64,000 bases of DNA from Bacillus sp. ISL-45 (GTDB taxonomy: Bacteria > Bacillota > Bacilli > Bacillales > Cytobacillaceae), in assembly GCF_018613195.1 (NCBI RefSeq), contig NZ_JAGGQQ010000010.1, forward strand, positions 1 to 64,000. Direction: 5' to 3'. This document shows positions 17,250 through 26,224 of the stretch, one piece after another. Made by a program: the position numbers and the translations under genes. The stretch's first letter is position 1. Every line of letters begins with the position of its first letter. The notes under the pieces were generated by a model, which was not told the origin of the DNA, did not search any database, and saw only the letters and a program-made list of their open reading frames with translations.

Positions 17250-17400
17250 AAGAAAAGCGGAAGCGCCTCGGTCAGCCCCGACAAGCGCTGTCCGCTTAAA
17301 ACGCCACATCGTGCGGCTGGCGGATTTGCACGTCCTGTGCCTTAGAGGGCGTCGTTCTTTGACTTCATTGGGAGGAGCGAAGCGACTAGCTGGACACGAT
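17250..17400. repeat. Bacillaceae-type structured intergenic repeat
   Basis: GC-rich element between ackA and the EcsC-like gene. Nested stems are visible: GCGGA/TCCGC encloses AGCGC/GCGCT within the first 50 bp, followed by GGAGGAGCGAAGCGAC. The phrases AAAAGCGGAAGCGCC, CAGCCCCGACAAGCGCT and GGAGCGAAGCGAC recall repeats scattered in Bacillus intergenic regions. That resemblance is from memory. A short fragment, AAGCGCTGGAGCTGGA, near 36971 may be a remnant of the same family. Confidence 0.6.
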
Positions 17401-17418
17401 CAAAACTCCCACTATACA

Positions 17419-17450
17419 AAAAGGCAGAAGCATCTTCGCTTCTGCCTTAA
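17419..17450 (-). terminator. Terminator of ackA
   Basis: AAGGCAGAAGC / GCTTCTGCCTT stem, followed on the minus strand by TTTTTG. Confidence 0.85.
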
Positions 17451-17460
17451 AAAGTATGAT

Positions 17461-18648
17461 TTATTGAGCCAAACGCACGACATCACGGGCGATCATGACT
17501 TCTTCATCTGTCGGGATAACCATTACTTTTACAGGAGAGTGCGGGTAGCTGATGAAAGCTTCTTCGCCGCGCACTTTGTTCAAAGCTGGATCCCAGTAGA
17601 TGCCCATGAATTCAAGGCCCTGCAGGACGCGGGCACGGATTGCTGAACTGTTTTCCCCGATGCCTGCCGTAAAGATGATAGCGTCGACACCGCACATGCG
17701 TGCTGCATATGAACCGATGTATTTATGGATTCTGTCCGCAAAAACTTTCAAAGCAAGCTCAGCTCGGTCATTCCCTTTTTCTGCTTCGTCTTCGATGTCA
17801 CGAAGGTCGCTGGAGAAACCAGATACACCAAGCATACCGCTCTCTTTATTGAGGACATCTAAAACTTCATCAGCGTTCTTATCTGTTTTTTCCATGATAT
17901 ATGGAATCAAGGCCGGATCAATGTTACCTGAACGAGTCCCCATCGTCACACCCGCAAGTGGAGTGAAGCCCATGGATGTATCTATTGATTTTCCGCCTTC
18001 GATAGCCGCGATACTTGCACCGTTTCCAAGGTGACATGAAATCAAGCGGAGGTGCTCAACCGGGCGGCCAAGCATTTCAGCTGCACGCTGGGAAACATAC
18101 TTATGTGAAGTACCATGGAAGCCATATTTACGGATTCCGTACTTCTTGTAGTAGTCGTATGGAAGGCTGTAAAGGAAAGAGTTCTCTGGCATTGTCTGGT
18201 GGAAAGCTGTATCAAATACAGCAACCGCAGGAACATTTGGAAGCACCTGCTGGAATGCGCGGATACCAGTTAAGTTAGCTGGATTGTGCAGTGGCGCAAG
18301 CTCAGAAAGTTCCTCGATTTTTTCTAAAACCGCATCGGTGATCAATACGGAATCACTGAATTCTTCACCGCCGTGAACGACACGGTGGCCGATTCCTTCG
18401 ATTTCATCAAGTGACTGAATGATTCCCAATGAAGTAAGTTTATCAAGAAGGATTTTTACCGCAACGTCATGATTCGGGATATCAGTAACTTCCTTATTCT
18501 TTTCTCCATTTACTGAGATAGTGAAAATAGAATCTTTAAGGCCGATTCTTTCCACGATTCCTTTAGTGATCACTTCTTCGCTGGGCATTTCGAACAATTG
18601 AAACTTTAGTGACGAACTGCCGGCATTGATTGCAATTATTTTAGACAT
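17461..18648 (-). CDS. ackA: Acetate kinase AckA
   Basis: Converts acetyl phosphate and ADP to acetate and ATP in overflow metabolism; 395 aa. ASKHA-family motifs are clear: N-terminal [24 protein letters not shown] near residue 120, [10 protein letters not shown], the phosphate loop [20 protein letters not shown] and the C-terminal [10 protein letters not shown]. The start follows AAGGAGCGGTACAA. It has its own terminator. No clear cre was found in its 250-bp upstream gap, although CcpA activation is known for ackA in Bacillus subtilis. Confidence 0.97.
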   Translation of the reverse strand: MSKIIAINAGSSSLKFQLFEMPSEEVITKGIVERIGLKDSIFTISVNGEKNKEVTDIPNHDVAVKILLDKLTSLGIIQSLDEIEGIGHRVVHGGEEFSDSVLITDAVLEKIEELSELAPLHNPANLTGIRAFQQVLPNVPAVAVFDTAFHQTMPENSFLYSLPYDYYKKYGIRKYGFHGTSHKYVSQRAAEMLGRPVEHLRLISCHLGNGASIAAIEGGKSIDTSMGFTPLAGVTMGTRSGNIDPALIPYIMEKTDKNADEVLDVLNKESGMLGVSGFSSDLRDIEDEAEKGNDRAELALKVFADRIHKYIGSYAARMCGVDAIIFTAGIGENSSAIRARVLQGLEFMGIYWDPALNKVRGEEAFISYPHSPVKVMVIPTDEEVMIARDVVRLAQ

Positions 18649-18872
18649 TTGTACCGCTCCTTTTATATAACAACCTGGTTAAAAATACAGTGAAATAGTA
18701 CACATTTATTGTGTGCCACAGGCCGCAATTATATCTCTCATTTTCTCATTTAAACACTGTCTTTTTCACATTTCAAGCAAAGCTTTTCCAAAGGAGAAAT
18801 GAGTTTTTATTCAGACACTTCTAAGGATTAGAAAAAAACATTGCCATGTTTTATATACCACAAACAAATGAA

Positions 18873-18903
18873 AAAAGAACCGGGTATTGATCCGGTTCTA
18901 TTG
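18873..18903 (-). terminator. Terminator of ytxK
   Basis: AGAACCGG / CCGGTTCT stem followed by TTTTTTCATTT on the minus strand. The ytxK stop codon (18898-18900) is part of the stem. Confidence 0.8.
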
Positions 18904-19893
18904 CTGTTCCGTTTTATTATCTTTAAACCATTGATCGATTTTATTCAGCATCCTGTTCACCGCTGGGCCGTCGGATAGCTTTGGAAGCTCGGCAAGGAGT
19001 GCCTGCTTTGGCGCTTTCACTTCTTCACCATTCTTTTGCAGAATAAGGATACTTTTAGCTGCCTGCTTGTTTTTAAACAGAGAAGCCGGAAGCTGTAAAA
19101 TACCCTGGACAATCAGATTGTTTTTAATGAACTCATGCAGCATTGGGGCTTGTTCACTTTCGAAAAGGCCATTGGGTATCATGAAGAACAAATATCCGCC
19201 TTCTTTTACATGCTTCGTACTTTGCTCAATGAACATGTGATGAGAGTATGTATGGCCATCTTTTGCTTTTACCTCATATTGCTCCGCTCGAAGGTCATTC
19301 GGGTAGTAACCGACTGGAAGGTCACAAATGACTGCATCCGCCGGATCAACAAACAATGGTTCAAGGCTGTCCTGATTGAAAAACTCGACCGGATGCTTTT
19401 GGAGATTAGCATTTACAAAAGCCAGCCGGATCAGCAGGTCATCAATTTCAACACCGACAGACTCGATTTCCTTATCCGTCTGCTGGTTCAATACCGTCGC
19501 CAGCAAGTTCCCAGTTCCGACCGCAGGGTCAAGCAGCCTAAATGACTTCTTGTCGACAAACTTATTGACCAGGTAGCCAATGAACATGCCGACAGAATCA
19601 GGTGTCATTTGATGATTCGGCTGAACATGCTCCTTCATTCCTTTCAAAATCGCAAGCTGGAAGCCTTTGCGGATTTCTTCTTTGCTAAAAGAATCAAGGT
19701 TAGTCTCCTTATATACTTTTTCAAGCCGTTTTGTTGTGACTTCATTCAGTTCGTCCTGGAGCACTGTGCCCTGGAACATGTTTTCCCCGCTTTCCGCAAG
19801 CGCCTCTAAATATGTACAAGATAACTCTTCTTTTAAAATATCTGCTGTTGTATTGAATGCAGTAAATAATTGTTCGACCGGAGTCATACTCAC
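18898..19893 (-). CDS. ytxK: YtxK, class I SAM-dependent methyltransferase-like protein
   Basis: 331-aa protein with an adenine-specific DNA methyltransferase-like fold. SAM-binding motif I is DPAVGTGNLL near residue 126. The catalytic motif, usually NPPY/F, reads DLPVGYYP near residue 204, so the key Asn is replaced. This may mean a different substrate or no DNA methylation. A GTG start at 19893 is preferred because AGGAGG is 7 nt away; the ATG two codons later would be 13 nt away. About 78 further upstream in-frame codons run through the hairpin array at 20.0 kb and are rejected. It lies upstream of ackA as in Bacillus subtilis. Confidence 0.88.
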   Translation of the reverse strand: MSMTPVEQLFTAFNTTADILKEELSCTYLEALAESGENMFQGTVLQDELNEVTTKRLEKVYKETNLDSFSKEEIRKGFQLAILKGMKEHVQPNHQMTPDSVGMFIGYLVNKFVDKKSFRLLDPAVGTGNLLATVLNQQTDKEIESVGVEIDDLLIRLAFVNANLQKHPVEFFNQDSLEPLFVDPADAVICDLPVGYYPNDLRAEQYEVKAKDGHTYSHHMFIEQSTKHVKEGGYLFFMIPNGLFESEQAPMLHEFIKNNLIVQGILQLPASLFKNKQAAKSILILQKNGEEVKAPKQALLAELPKLSDGPAVNRMLNKIDQWFKDNKTEQQ

Positions 19894-20013
19894 TTTTCTT
19901 CCTCCTGATTTGAATAGATATTTATATATTTTAGCCGTGTTTCGCATTGGGTACAAGGCATATGACTGGAAAGCAATTGGGCAACCTTGCGATCCATGCA
20001 TGTGAACAGAAAT

Positions 20014-20111
20014 TTTATCGGACACTTTTCCCGTTCTCCGCCTTCTGTTTGTCCGATAAAGCTCTCCTATCGGGCACTTTCTCGCTTTCCGCTTCCCGTT
20101 TGTCCGATAGG
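20014..20111. repeat. Two-unit GACA/TGTC hairpin array (locus C)
   Basis: Unit 1 (20014-20060): TTTATCGGACA pairs perfectly with TGTCCGATAAA. Unit 2 (20066-20111): CCTATCGGGCA pairs with TGTCCGATAGG, with one G-T pair. The conserved TATCGG starts at 20016 and 20068, exactly 52 bp apart. The outer three base pairs differ between units but remain paired. Confidence 0.85.
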
Positions 20112-20151
20112 AAGCGAAGCGGGGCATAAAAGAAACCTGTATTCAAAGTAA

Positions 20152-20182
20152 AACAAGCCGCAGTTCCTTTCTGCGGCTTGTC
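20152..20182 (-). terminator. Terminator of tpx
   Basis: ACAAGCCGCAG / CTGCGGCTTGT stem, followed by TTTTACTTTG on the minus strand. Confidence 0.8.
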
Positions 20183-20197
20183 CTAATGTTGTGTGTT

Positions 20198-20698
20198 TTA
20201 GTTTGCTTGCTTTGCAGCTTCCACTGCTGCTTCGTAATTCGGGTGGTCAGTTGCTTCGCTTACATACTCGACGTATGTTACTTTGTCGTTTGAATCAACA
20301 ACAAATACTGCACGAGCGAGCAGGCGTAGTTCCTTGATTGCTACTCCGTAAGCTTCTCCGAATGAAAGCTCGCGGTGGTCAGATAGAGTCTGGACATTCT
20401 CGATTCCAGCCGCTCCGCACCAGCGCTTTTGAGCGAATGGAAGGTCAACGCTGACTGTCAGAATTTTAACGTTATCAAGGTTGGCAGCTTCCTCATTGAA
20501 ACGGCGAGTCTGCGCGTCACAAACTCCTGTGTCCAGTGAAGGAACAACACTGATCAAACGTACTTGTCCCTTTGAATCCTGAAGTGTCACTTCTGAAAGG
20601 TCGTTTGCAAGCACTTTAAAATCTGGTGCCTGGTCTCCAACCTTTACTTCATTTCCTAGCAATGTAACTGGGTTCCCCTTAAATGTAACAGATGCCAT
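20198..20698 (-). CDS. tpx: Thiol peroxidase Tpx
   Basis: Atypical 2-Cys peroxiredoxin of 166 aa that reduces peroxides with thioredoxin. The peroxidatic Cys is in [19 protein letters not shown] (about residue 60), with the resolving Cys in [14 protein letters not shown] (about residue 94). The thioredoxin fold runs the full length. The start follows AGGAGGATGAGCAGGT. The gap 20699-20891 upstream shows no supported gene. Confidence 0.96.
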   Translation of the reverse strand: MASVTFKGNPVTLLGNEVKVGDQAPDFKVLANDLSEVTLQDSKGQVRLISVVPSLDTGVCDAQTRRFNEEAANLDNVKILTVSVDLPFAQKRWCGAAGIENVQTLSDHRELSFGEAYGVAIKELRLLARAVFVVDSNDKVTYVEYVSEATDHPNYEAAVEAAKQAN

Positions 20699-20891
20699 AC
20701 CTGCTCATCCTCCTTGTCCATTATATGTACAGTGTAAATATATCTTTTAAAGAATCTTTTTGCAATTATTTTACTAAAGGACAGCGTACCAAACTTACAT
20801 AGATAAGCTGCCTTTCCGTTCGAAAAGACAGCTTCCCACTGATCATTGGTGATGGAAATTTTCGTGAAATGAAACTGTGACATCGATCTGC

Positions 20892-21401
20892 TTAAAATTC
20901 AAGATCTGTTTTTGGACCGTTGTATTCAGACTGTGACTGAGATTGGCCCTGGTTTTTGTTCTGGCTGCTATCCTGGCTGTTCTGGTCTTTCTTTGACATC
21001 ATTTGCTGGATTTTTTCCACTGCCTGAGGGGCAAGGTCCAGTATCTTCTCATACAAATGTGTATTTTCGTCAAGATGAAGCATTTTAACACCCTTTGAGT
21101 TGACGATCAAGAAAGCAATTGGTGTGATCGACACACCGCCGCCGCTTCCTCCTCCGAACGGGTGCTGTGCTCCTCCGGATTGTCCCCCAGAGCCGCCAGA
21201 TCCGCCAGATCCTCCCTTTGAGCTTTCCAGAACAAATTCACTTCCACCGGCAGCAAAACCGAAACCTACCTTTGAAACTGTCAGGATTACACTTCCATCC
21301 GGTGTTTCTACGGGGTCCCCAATGATTGTGTTGACATCAATCATTTCTTTCAAGCTTTCCATGGCAGTTGTCATTAGTCCTTGAATTGGATGGTCGGACA
21401 T
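20892..21401 (-). CDS. ytfJ: GerW family sporulation protein YtfJ
   Basis: GerW-type protein of 169 aa. The conserved core is residues about 1-55 (DHPIQGLMTTAMESLKEMID, then GDPVETPDGSVILTVSKVGF) and about 85-125 (VSITPIAFLIVNSKGVKMLHL). A Gly/Ser-rich linker (GGSGGSGGSGG) separates the two halves, and the tail is rich in Gln, Ser and Asn. In Bacillus subtilis the protein is made in the forespore and is needed for a normal germination response. It begins 18 bp after ytfI ends, so the two form an operon. Confidence 0.93.
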   Translation of the reverse strand: MSDHPIQGLMTTAMESLKEMIDVNTIIGDPVETPDGSVILTVSKVGFGFAAGGSEFVLESSKGGSGGSGGSGGQSGGAQHPFGGGSGGGVSITPIAFLIVNSKGVKMLHLDENTHLYEKILDLAPQAVEKIQQMMSKKDQNSQDSSQNKNQGQSQSQSEYNGPKTDLEF

Positions 21402-21419
21402 TCCTGTTTCCTCCTTATT

Positions 21420-22115
21420 TTAGACAGAATTAGAATTATCACCGGAAAGAGCGGATAATGGCTTTGATTTAAATTCAGGCCAGCCGCCTCTCCAATATTT
21501 AACCAGCTTTATTCCTGCTAAAATAGCATGCCCGACTCGGACTTGTATCATACATTTAAAACTAGTAATTGATACGGTTTGCTGAAAGCTCGGTGTGATT
21601 GTCATGACAGGCATCTCTTTCATTTTCATATTGTTGCTCAGAAGCCCGATCACTCCGCCTTTGACTGCCCAAAAGGCACCTGTAATGACTCCTGTGGCTG
21701 CTGCATCCGATACTCCAACCATTGTGTGCCACTCAATATTACGTATCGTTACCTTCTTTAAAAAATTCCGTACGATATTATGGAGACCGGCGATATGGGT
21801 GATCAGCTGCTTAAAATCATGCAGGCTATCAAGTAAATCCTTTTTATCAACCTGAGTGGTTTTTTGTTGTTTCATATTTTCATCGGGACCTGCTTTGACT
21901 TTTTGCTCAGCAACGATAGTGGGAGAATTATCATCGATTTTTACAACCGGCACCTCTATCTTGAACTTGATTAAGCCGCCCCACGATTTAATTGTTACCT
22001 TAAAATGATCATTATCATTGCCGTGGAAATAATCTAAAAAAATCTTAACTTTTGTAAAAAGGATTATAAGTACAAGCACCGTGAGAAGCAGTATGGCAAG
22101 CAGCACCCATTTCAT
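21420..22115 (-). CDS. ytfI: DUF2953 membrane protein YtfI
   Basis: One N-terminal transmembrane helix (WVLLAILLLTVLVLIILF, about residues 3-20) followed by a DUF2953 domain. A second, weaker hydrophobic stretch lies near AAATGVITGAFWAVKGGVIGL. The ATG at 22115 is close behind GGAGG (3-4 nt), which is short; a TTG four codons earlier has no ribosome binding site of its own. Function is unknown. Co-occurrence with the GerW gene suggests a sporulation-linked role. Confidence 0.85.
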   Translation of the reverse strand: MKWVLLAILLLTVLVLIILFTKVKIFLDYFHGNDNDHFKVTIKSWGGLIKFKIEVPVVKIDDNSPTIVAEQKVKAGPDENMKQQKTTQVDKKDLLDSLHDFKQLITHIAGLHNIVRNFLKKVTIRNIEWHTMVGVSDAAATGVITGAFWAVKGGVIGLLSNNMKMKEMPVMTITPSFQQTVSITSFKCMIQVRVGHAILAGIKLVKYWRGGWPEFKSKPLSALSGDNSNSV

Positions 22116-22157
22116 CGTCCTCCACAACCTTTCAGCTTATTATTATCAACAAAAAGG

Positions 22158-22187
22158 CAAAAAAATAAACCTGCCGCAGCAGGTTCA
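22158..22187 (-). terminator. Terminator of sppA-yteJ
   Basis: AACCTGC-CGCA-GCAGGTT hairpin followed on the minus strand by TTATTTTTTTG. Confidence 0.75.
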
Positions 22188-22189
22188 CT

Positions 22190-22828
22190 CTAACGTGGTT
22201 CATATATGACAGTTGTATCTGCGAACAGGTCATGCAGCCCCTGTTTCTTTTTCGTAAAAGCAACGACCACATACAAAATCATGATAGTCGCTGAAATGAA
22301 GCGGCCGACCCACTCGCGGAAAATAACGGTTCCCCATGTAAGGCCCTTTCCATCCAGCTCGACTACTTTCAAACCAAAGACCATTTTTCCAAGAGTTTGG
22401 CCGAAGAATTTTGTCATTAACACAAAATACAAATAGAATACGACTGCAGTCGCGATGGCCATTGGCGAAAAAATTCCATCCTCAATCAACGATAAATCCA
22501 ATGCCCGGAATACAGGATTGATGATCATCCGGTTGACGCTTCCGATTACAATCAAATCAAGCAAATACGCCCAAAAACGTGTCCAGAAACCGGCATAGAG
22601 ACCGGCATATATATGATTCTCCGGTTCAATCCTGCCTTTTTCATAAGTGTCAGCTTCGGGATTTCCCTGACCAGGTAAATTGCCCGGATCAGACTGTAGT
22701 ATTGGACGGGCGGTCTCTTTTTGATAACCCGACCTGTTATCAGAGGGTTCAGAACTATCCATGATATCGTTACCATCTTCCGTTTGAGATGGTACATTTT
22801 CCTGATCTTTAAAGTCATCAGAATTCAT
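22190..22828 (-). CDS. yteJ: RDD family membrane protein YteJ
   Basis: 212-aa protein. A hydrophilic acidic first 75 residues precedes an RDD domain with three membrane helices. The domain begins YAGFWTRFWAYLLDLIVIGS, which carries the Arg and Asp residues that name it, and ends with GLHDLFADTTVIY. It follows sppA by 12 bp and is co-transcribed with it, as in Bacillus subtilis, where the pair is linked to membrane stress from lantibiotics. Start follows GGAGGGAG. Confidence 0.9.
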   Translation of the reverse strand: MNSDDFKDQENVPSQTEDGNDIMDSSEPSDNRSGYQKETARPILQSDPGNLPGQGNPEADTYEKGRIEPENHIYAGLYAGFWTRFWAYLLDLIVIGSVNRMIINPVFRALDLSLIEDGIFSPMAIATAVVFYLYFVLMTKFFGQTLGKMVFGLKVVELDGKGLTWGTVIFREWVGRFISATIMILYVVVAFTKKKQGLHDLFADTTVIYEPR

Positions 22829-22840
22829 TTTTCTCCCTCC

Positions 22841-23851
22841 TTATACTGCATATAAATACATGAGGCGTGGAGAATTAGGCTGGGACAATATCTTCATTAA
22901 GCCGGCCATTTCTGCATCTTTCCCCATGATCTTTTGAGCACCCATGCTGAAAAATGAACCAAAGCCCATGCTTTCTGTGTATTTAACGACAGTAGCATCG
23001 CCAAGTTTTTTGTCTTTCCTGACACTTTCGATGACATCCTCAAGATAACCAAATCCGTCGATCAAATTCAGCTGCTTTGCCTGGCGTCCATCATAAATCC
23101 GGCCATCGGCAATTTCCTTGACCCGTGCCACAGACATATCGCGTCCTTCCGAAATGACTTTTACGAATCCCTCATAGGAGTTGTCGATCATCGATTGGAG
23201 GATTTCACGCTCCTCCTCTGTCATCGGTCTAGACGGGCTCATGATATCCTTGTATGGCCCGCTTTTAATTGTTGTGAATTCGACTCCATACTTTTCTGCA
23301 AGACCGGCATAATTCACTCCCTGCATGATGACACCCAGCGATCCAGTAAGTGTTTCAGGGCTGGCAAAAATTTTATCTGCAGGCGCAGAAACATAATAAC
23401 CTCCAGAAGCGGCCATTGACCCCATCGACACATAAACTGGCTTTTTCGTTTCCTTCTGGATTTCTTTGATTTTATCATGGATTTGAGCACTTTCCACGAC
23501 GCCGCCGCCAGGAGAGTTCACTTGCAGGATGATTGCCTTAACATCATCTGCTTCTTTGACATAATCAAGCTGCTCCATGAACGCCCTGTGATTATAGAGC
23601 GGACTTTCAAAAAATGATTCAGCATCCCCGGTATCCTGGATCACTCCATTGATCGACAATACTGCTATTTTAGAGAGCATGTCACCTTCTTCGATAATTT
23701 CTTCCGCAAACATTTCCTCCGATACTGCAAACATATCCGTAAAAGCACTTTCTGCGTCACTGAAAGCGAATGTAGACAGAAGATTGATAACTGTTGATGC
23801 AATGAATAATCCGACGGCAATCCCTAAAGCCGCCCACCTTTTACCATTCAT
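22841..23851 (-). CDS. sppA: Signal peptide peptidase SppA
   Basis: Membrane-anchored serine protease of the ClpP/crotonase fold that degrades leftover signal peptides; 336 aa. One N-terminal membrane anchor spans about residues 6-28. The catalytic Ser lies in YVSMGSMAASGGYYVSAPAD and the general-base Lys in TTIKSGPYKDIMSP, forming the Ser-Lys dyad. The oligomer-forming LQVNSPGGGVVES motif is also present. It heads an operon with yteJ and starts after AAGGGGGCTTCAAC. Confidence 0.94.
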   Translation of the reverse strand: MNGKRWAALGIAVGLFIASTVINLLSTFAFSDAESAFTDMFAVSEEMFAEEIIEEGDMLSKIAVLSINGVIQDTGDAESFFESPLYNHRAFMEQLDYVKEADDVKAIILQVNSPGGGVVESAQIHDKIKEIQKETKKPVYVSMGSMAASGGYYVSAPADKIFASPETLTGSLGVIMQGVNYAGLAEKYGVEFTTIKSGPYKDIMSPSRPMTEEEREILQSMIDNSYEGFVKVISEGRDMSVARVKEIADGRIYDGRQAKQLNLIDGFGYLEDVIESVRKDKKLGDATVVKYTESMGFGSFFSMGAQKIMGKDAEMAGLMKILSQPNSPRLMYLYAV

Positions 23852-23993
23852 GTTGAAGCCCCCTTGTAAGTTTCTGCACTTTCAAAACCTTATGAAAAAA
23901 TGATAAACTGATGTCAATAACATTTATTTTAGCAAAAGTTTTTAAAAGTGGGTAAAAATATGGAAGAATTACATAATGTTTGGAGGAATTTAT

Positions 23994-24794
23994 ATGCCAG
24001 ATCGCCGTAATATTTATTTTCACCACACACCAGACACAACCATGCTGGAAAAAGTTGAGCCTTTATATGAGCTGGCTCGCCGCTATGAATTCAATATCGT
24101 GACTGACCATCGTACCGCAAATATCATCGTAAGCATTGGGGATGACGGTACATTCCTTCAGGCTGTCAGAAAGACAGGCTTCCGTGATGATTGTCTTTAT
24201 GCCGGCATTTCGGTTACCGGCTCCCTGAATATGTACTGCGATTTCCATCTTGAAGACACAGATAAAATGATTGAAGCCATCACAACTGCACAAATCGAGG
24301 TCAGGCGTTACCCGACCATCGAGGTAACAATCGATGAGGAAACAACATTTGGCTGCCTGAATGAGTTCAGTGTCCGGTCAGCGATCATCAAAGCTTTTGT
24401 GATGGATGTATTCATCGACGACAAGCATTTTGAAACATTCCGCGGGGACGGGATGATCGTCGCTACTCCTACGGGAAGTACAGCTTATAACAAGTCGGTC
24501 AATGGAGCGGTAGTCGATCCGCTGCTTCCTTGCATGCAGGTGAGCGAGCTCGCTTCAGTCAACAACAATCATTACCGTACACTCGGCTCATCTTTCATCC
24601 TAGGCGGTGACCGCAAGCTTACCTTCAAGGTTGCCCAGGACGGCAATGATTATCCAATCATGGGAATAGACAACGAAGCGGTGAGCATCCAGCATGTCGA
24701 AAAATTCGATGTGCAGCTGAGCAACAAAATCATCAAGACTGTCAAACTCAAGGACAACTCTTTCTGGGAAAAAGTGAAGAGGACCTTTTTATAA
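23994..24794 (+). CDS. ppnKB: NAD kinase (PpnKB/NadF2 type)
   Basis: Phosphorylates NAD to NADP; 266 aa. The glycine-rich NADK motif, usually GGDGT, reads SIGDDGTFLQAVR near residue 45. The adenine-binding NEFSVRS and the ATPTGSTAYNKSVNGAVVDP signature follow. The second-paralogue type (YtdI) is suggested by position next to sppA-yteJ. Start at 23994 follows TTTGGAGGAATTTAT, and six earlier in-frame codons are not used. It diverges from sppA. Confidence 0.92.
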   Translation: MPDRRNIYFHHTPDTTMLEKVEPLYELARRYEFNIVTDHRTANIIVSIGDDGTFLQAVRKTGFRDDCLYAGISVTGSLNMYCDFHLEDTDKMIEAITTAQIEVRRYPTIEVTIDEETTFGCLNEFSVRSAIIKAFVMDVFIDDKHFETFRGDGMIVATPTGSTAYNKSVNGAVVDPLLPCMQVSELASVNNNHYRTLGSSFILGGDRKLTFKVAQDGNDYPIMGIDNEAVSIQHVEKFDVQLSNKIIKTVKLKDNSFWEKVKRTFL

Positions 24795-24814
24795 GCGGCA
24801 AGCCGCAGAGACCA

Positions 24815-24848
24815 AGAAAGCCCAGAGTGAACTCTGGGCTTTTTGTTA
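24815..24848. terminator. Bidirectional terminator after NAD kinase gene
   Basis: AAAGCCCAGAGT / ACTCTGGGCTTT stem with TTTTTG on the plus side. Confidence 0.85.
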
Positions 24849-24863
24849 AACATTAGCGACAAA

Positions 24864-25070
24864 CTATTGATCCGCTTTACTGAGATTCATTCTTTTCTGA
24901 GCCTGCCAGGTATTGACCAGGCTTGGAACTCCGGCTAATAAACTCACCATAAAACTCCACATTACATATCTCCATTCTCCTGTGAAAACAGAGACACCAA
25001 GAAAGAAAACAAGCTGTCCAACAAGCGCAAACCAAGTAGCAATCCAGGCAAACCTTAAATTCTCCTTCAT
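24864..25070 (-). CDS. Small membrane protein (68 aa)
   Basis: Two hydrophobic segments at about residues 8-27 and 33-50 with a short Gly-Glu-Trp-Arg turn between, then a basic tail QAQKRMNLSKADQ. The ribosome binding site CAGGAGTGATGGA precedes the ATG. It lies alone between the NAD kinase gene and rarD. No named family is recognised, and a hairpin membrane topology is the only structural inference. Confidence 0.7.
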   Translation of the reverse strand: MKENLRFAWIATWFALVGQLVFFLGVSVFTGEWRYVMWSFMVSLLAGVPSLVNTWQAQKRMNLSKADQ

Positions 25071-25152
25071 TCCATCACTCCTGACTCAGCAATCTATCCT
25101 GTAAATATTTTAACATATTTTACCTTAATTTGAATATGCCGTCTTTTACAAT

Positions 25153-25186
25153 GAGAAAAGAGCTGCAGAATTTTCCGCAGCTCTCT
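25153..25186. terminator. Terminator between small membrane protein gene region and rarD
   Basis: AGAGCTGC / GCAGCTCT stem around an A/T loop, with TTTTTT on the plus side and TTTTC on the minus side. It is placed to end rarD transcripts. Confidence 0.75.
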
Positions 25187-25189
25187 TTT

Positions 25190-26125
25190 TTACATAGGCA
25201 TTCCTTTTTCTTTTTTCCACTTAACCGTCAATGCTGCGGCCATCTTAGTCCTTGATAAGGAGTAGAGAATCAATGCCGACCAGATAAAGGTAAAGGCCAG
25301 CAGGTGGACAGACGAGAAAGTTTCGTGATAGACGAAAACTCCGAGAATGAGCGTCAATGTTGGAGCAATATACTGCAAAATCCCCAGTGTTGCGAGTGGA
25401 ATCCTTTGCGCTCCTTTCGAGAAAAACAGCAAAGGAACTGCCGTAGCCGCCCCTGCACCTGCAAGCAGCAGGGTAGTCGGCAATGAACCCGCAAACAGGG
25501 AGTTCGTTCCCTGGGTAATAAGGTAGCCAATGTAGATAGCTGCGAGCGGCATAACGACCAGTGTTTCGAGAGCGAGACCGACAGCAGAATCCACCTTTAT
25601 CAGCTTCTTAGCCAATCCGTACAGGCCAAAGGAGATTGCAAGTGTTAAAGCGATCCATGGGAATTGTCCGTAGGAAATTGTCATGATCAGCACACCGATT
25701 CCTGCAAGCGCAAATGATATATATTGCAGCATAGAAAGACGTTCCTTCAGGAATACCATTCCCAGTAGGACGCTTACGAGCGGATTGATATAATAACCAA
25801 GGCTTGCTTCGATCATCTGGTCTGTATTGACTGCCCAGATATACATGAACCAGTTAATACTAATTAGCATCGATGCCACAGCCAGGGCGGCAAGCTGCTT
25901 CTTATTTTGGGCCAACCCAAGCAATGTCCCAGTGAAAAGTCCCCATTTCTTGTTAAGGATTAAAATGACAGCAATGAAGAAAAACGACCAAAACACACGG
26001 TTAGCCAGGATTTCATCAGCATTTACATGATTCAACAGCTTCCAATAAACAGGAAGGACACCCCATAATATATAAGAAAAAGCTGCGTACAAAACTCCAG
26101 CTTGTTGTTCGGTCCTTTTATCCAT
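25190..26125 (-). CDS. rarD: EamA-family transporter RarD
   Basis: 311-aa membrane protein with about ten helices arranged as two EamA repeats, beginning GVLYAAFSYILWGVLPVYWK, the RarD subfamily signature. A second-repeat EamA motif is seen at FFSKGAQRIPLATLGILQYIAPTLTLILG. RarD proteins are placed in the drug/metabolite transporter superfamily and linked by name to chloramphenicol sensitivity, but the true substrate is unknown. Start follows a GGGGG stretch. It is monocistronic. Confidence 0.9.
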   Translation of the reverse strand: MDKRTEQQAGVLYAAFSYILWGVLPVYWKLLNHVNADEILANRVFWSFFFIAVILILNKKWGLFTGTLLGLAQNKKQLAALAVASMLISINWFMYIWAVNTDQMIEASLGYYINPLVSVLLGMVFLKERLSMLQYISFALAGIGVLIMTISYGQFPWIALTLAISFGLYGLAKKLIKVDSAVGLALETLVVMPLAAIYIGYLITQGTNSLFAGSLPTTLLLAGAGAATAVPLLFFSKGAQRIPLATLGILQYIAPTLTLILGVFVYHETFSSVHLLAFTFIWSALILYSLSRTKMAAALTVKWKKEKGMPM

Positions 26126-26224
26126 CCGAACAGCCCCCTAATCTTTCTAGACTCGAAATAATATCATTATAAAGGCGGAAGCCAGGACTGACAATCATTT
26201 TTTGGGTTTAATTGCAGACAAAAT

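Noticed and set aside
18650-18870. Search for a cre site before ackA
   Set aside because: No sequence with the CG centre and both arms was found, so no CcpA site is claimed despite the known activation in Bacillus subtilis.
19894-20127. N-terminal extension of ytxK (about 78 codons)
   Set aside because: It would read through the hairpin array at 20.0 kb and precedes a well-placed AGGAGG with a GTG start at family-typical length.
20656-20883. 75-aa minus-strand ORF upstream of tpx
   Set aside because: It overlaps the tpx start in another frame, has no proper ribosome binding site, and its composition is not protein-like.
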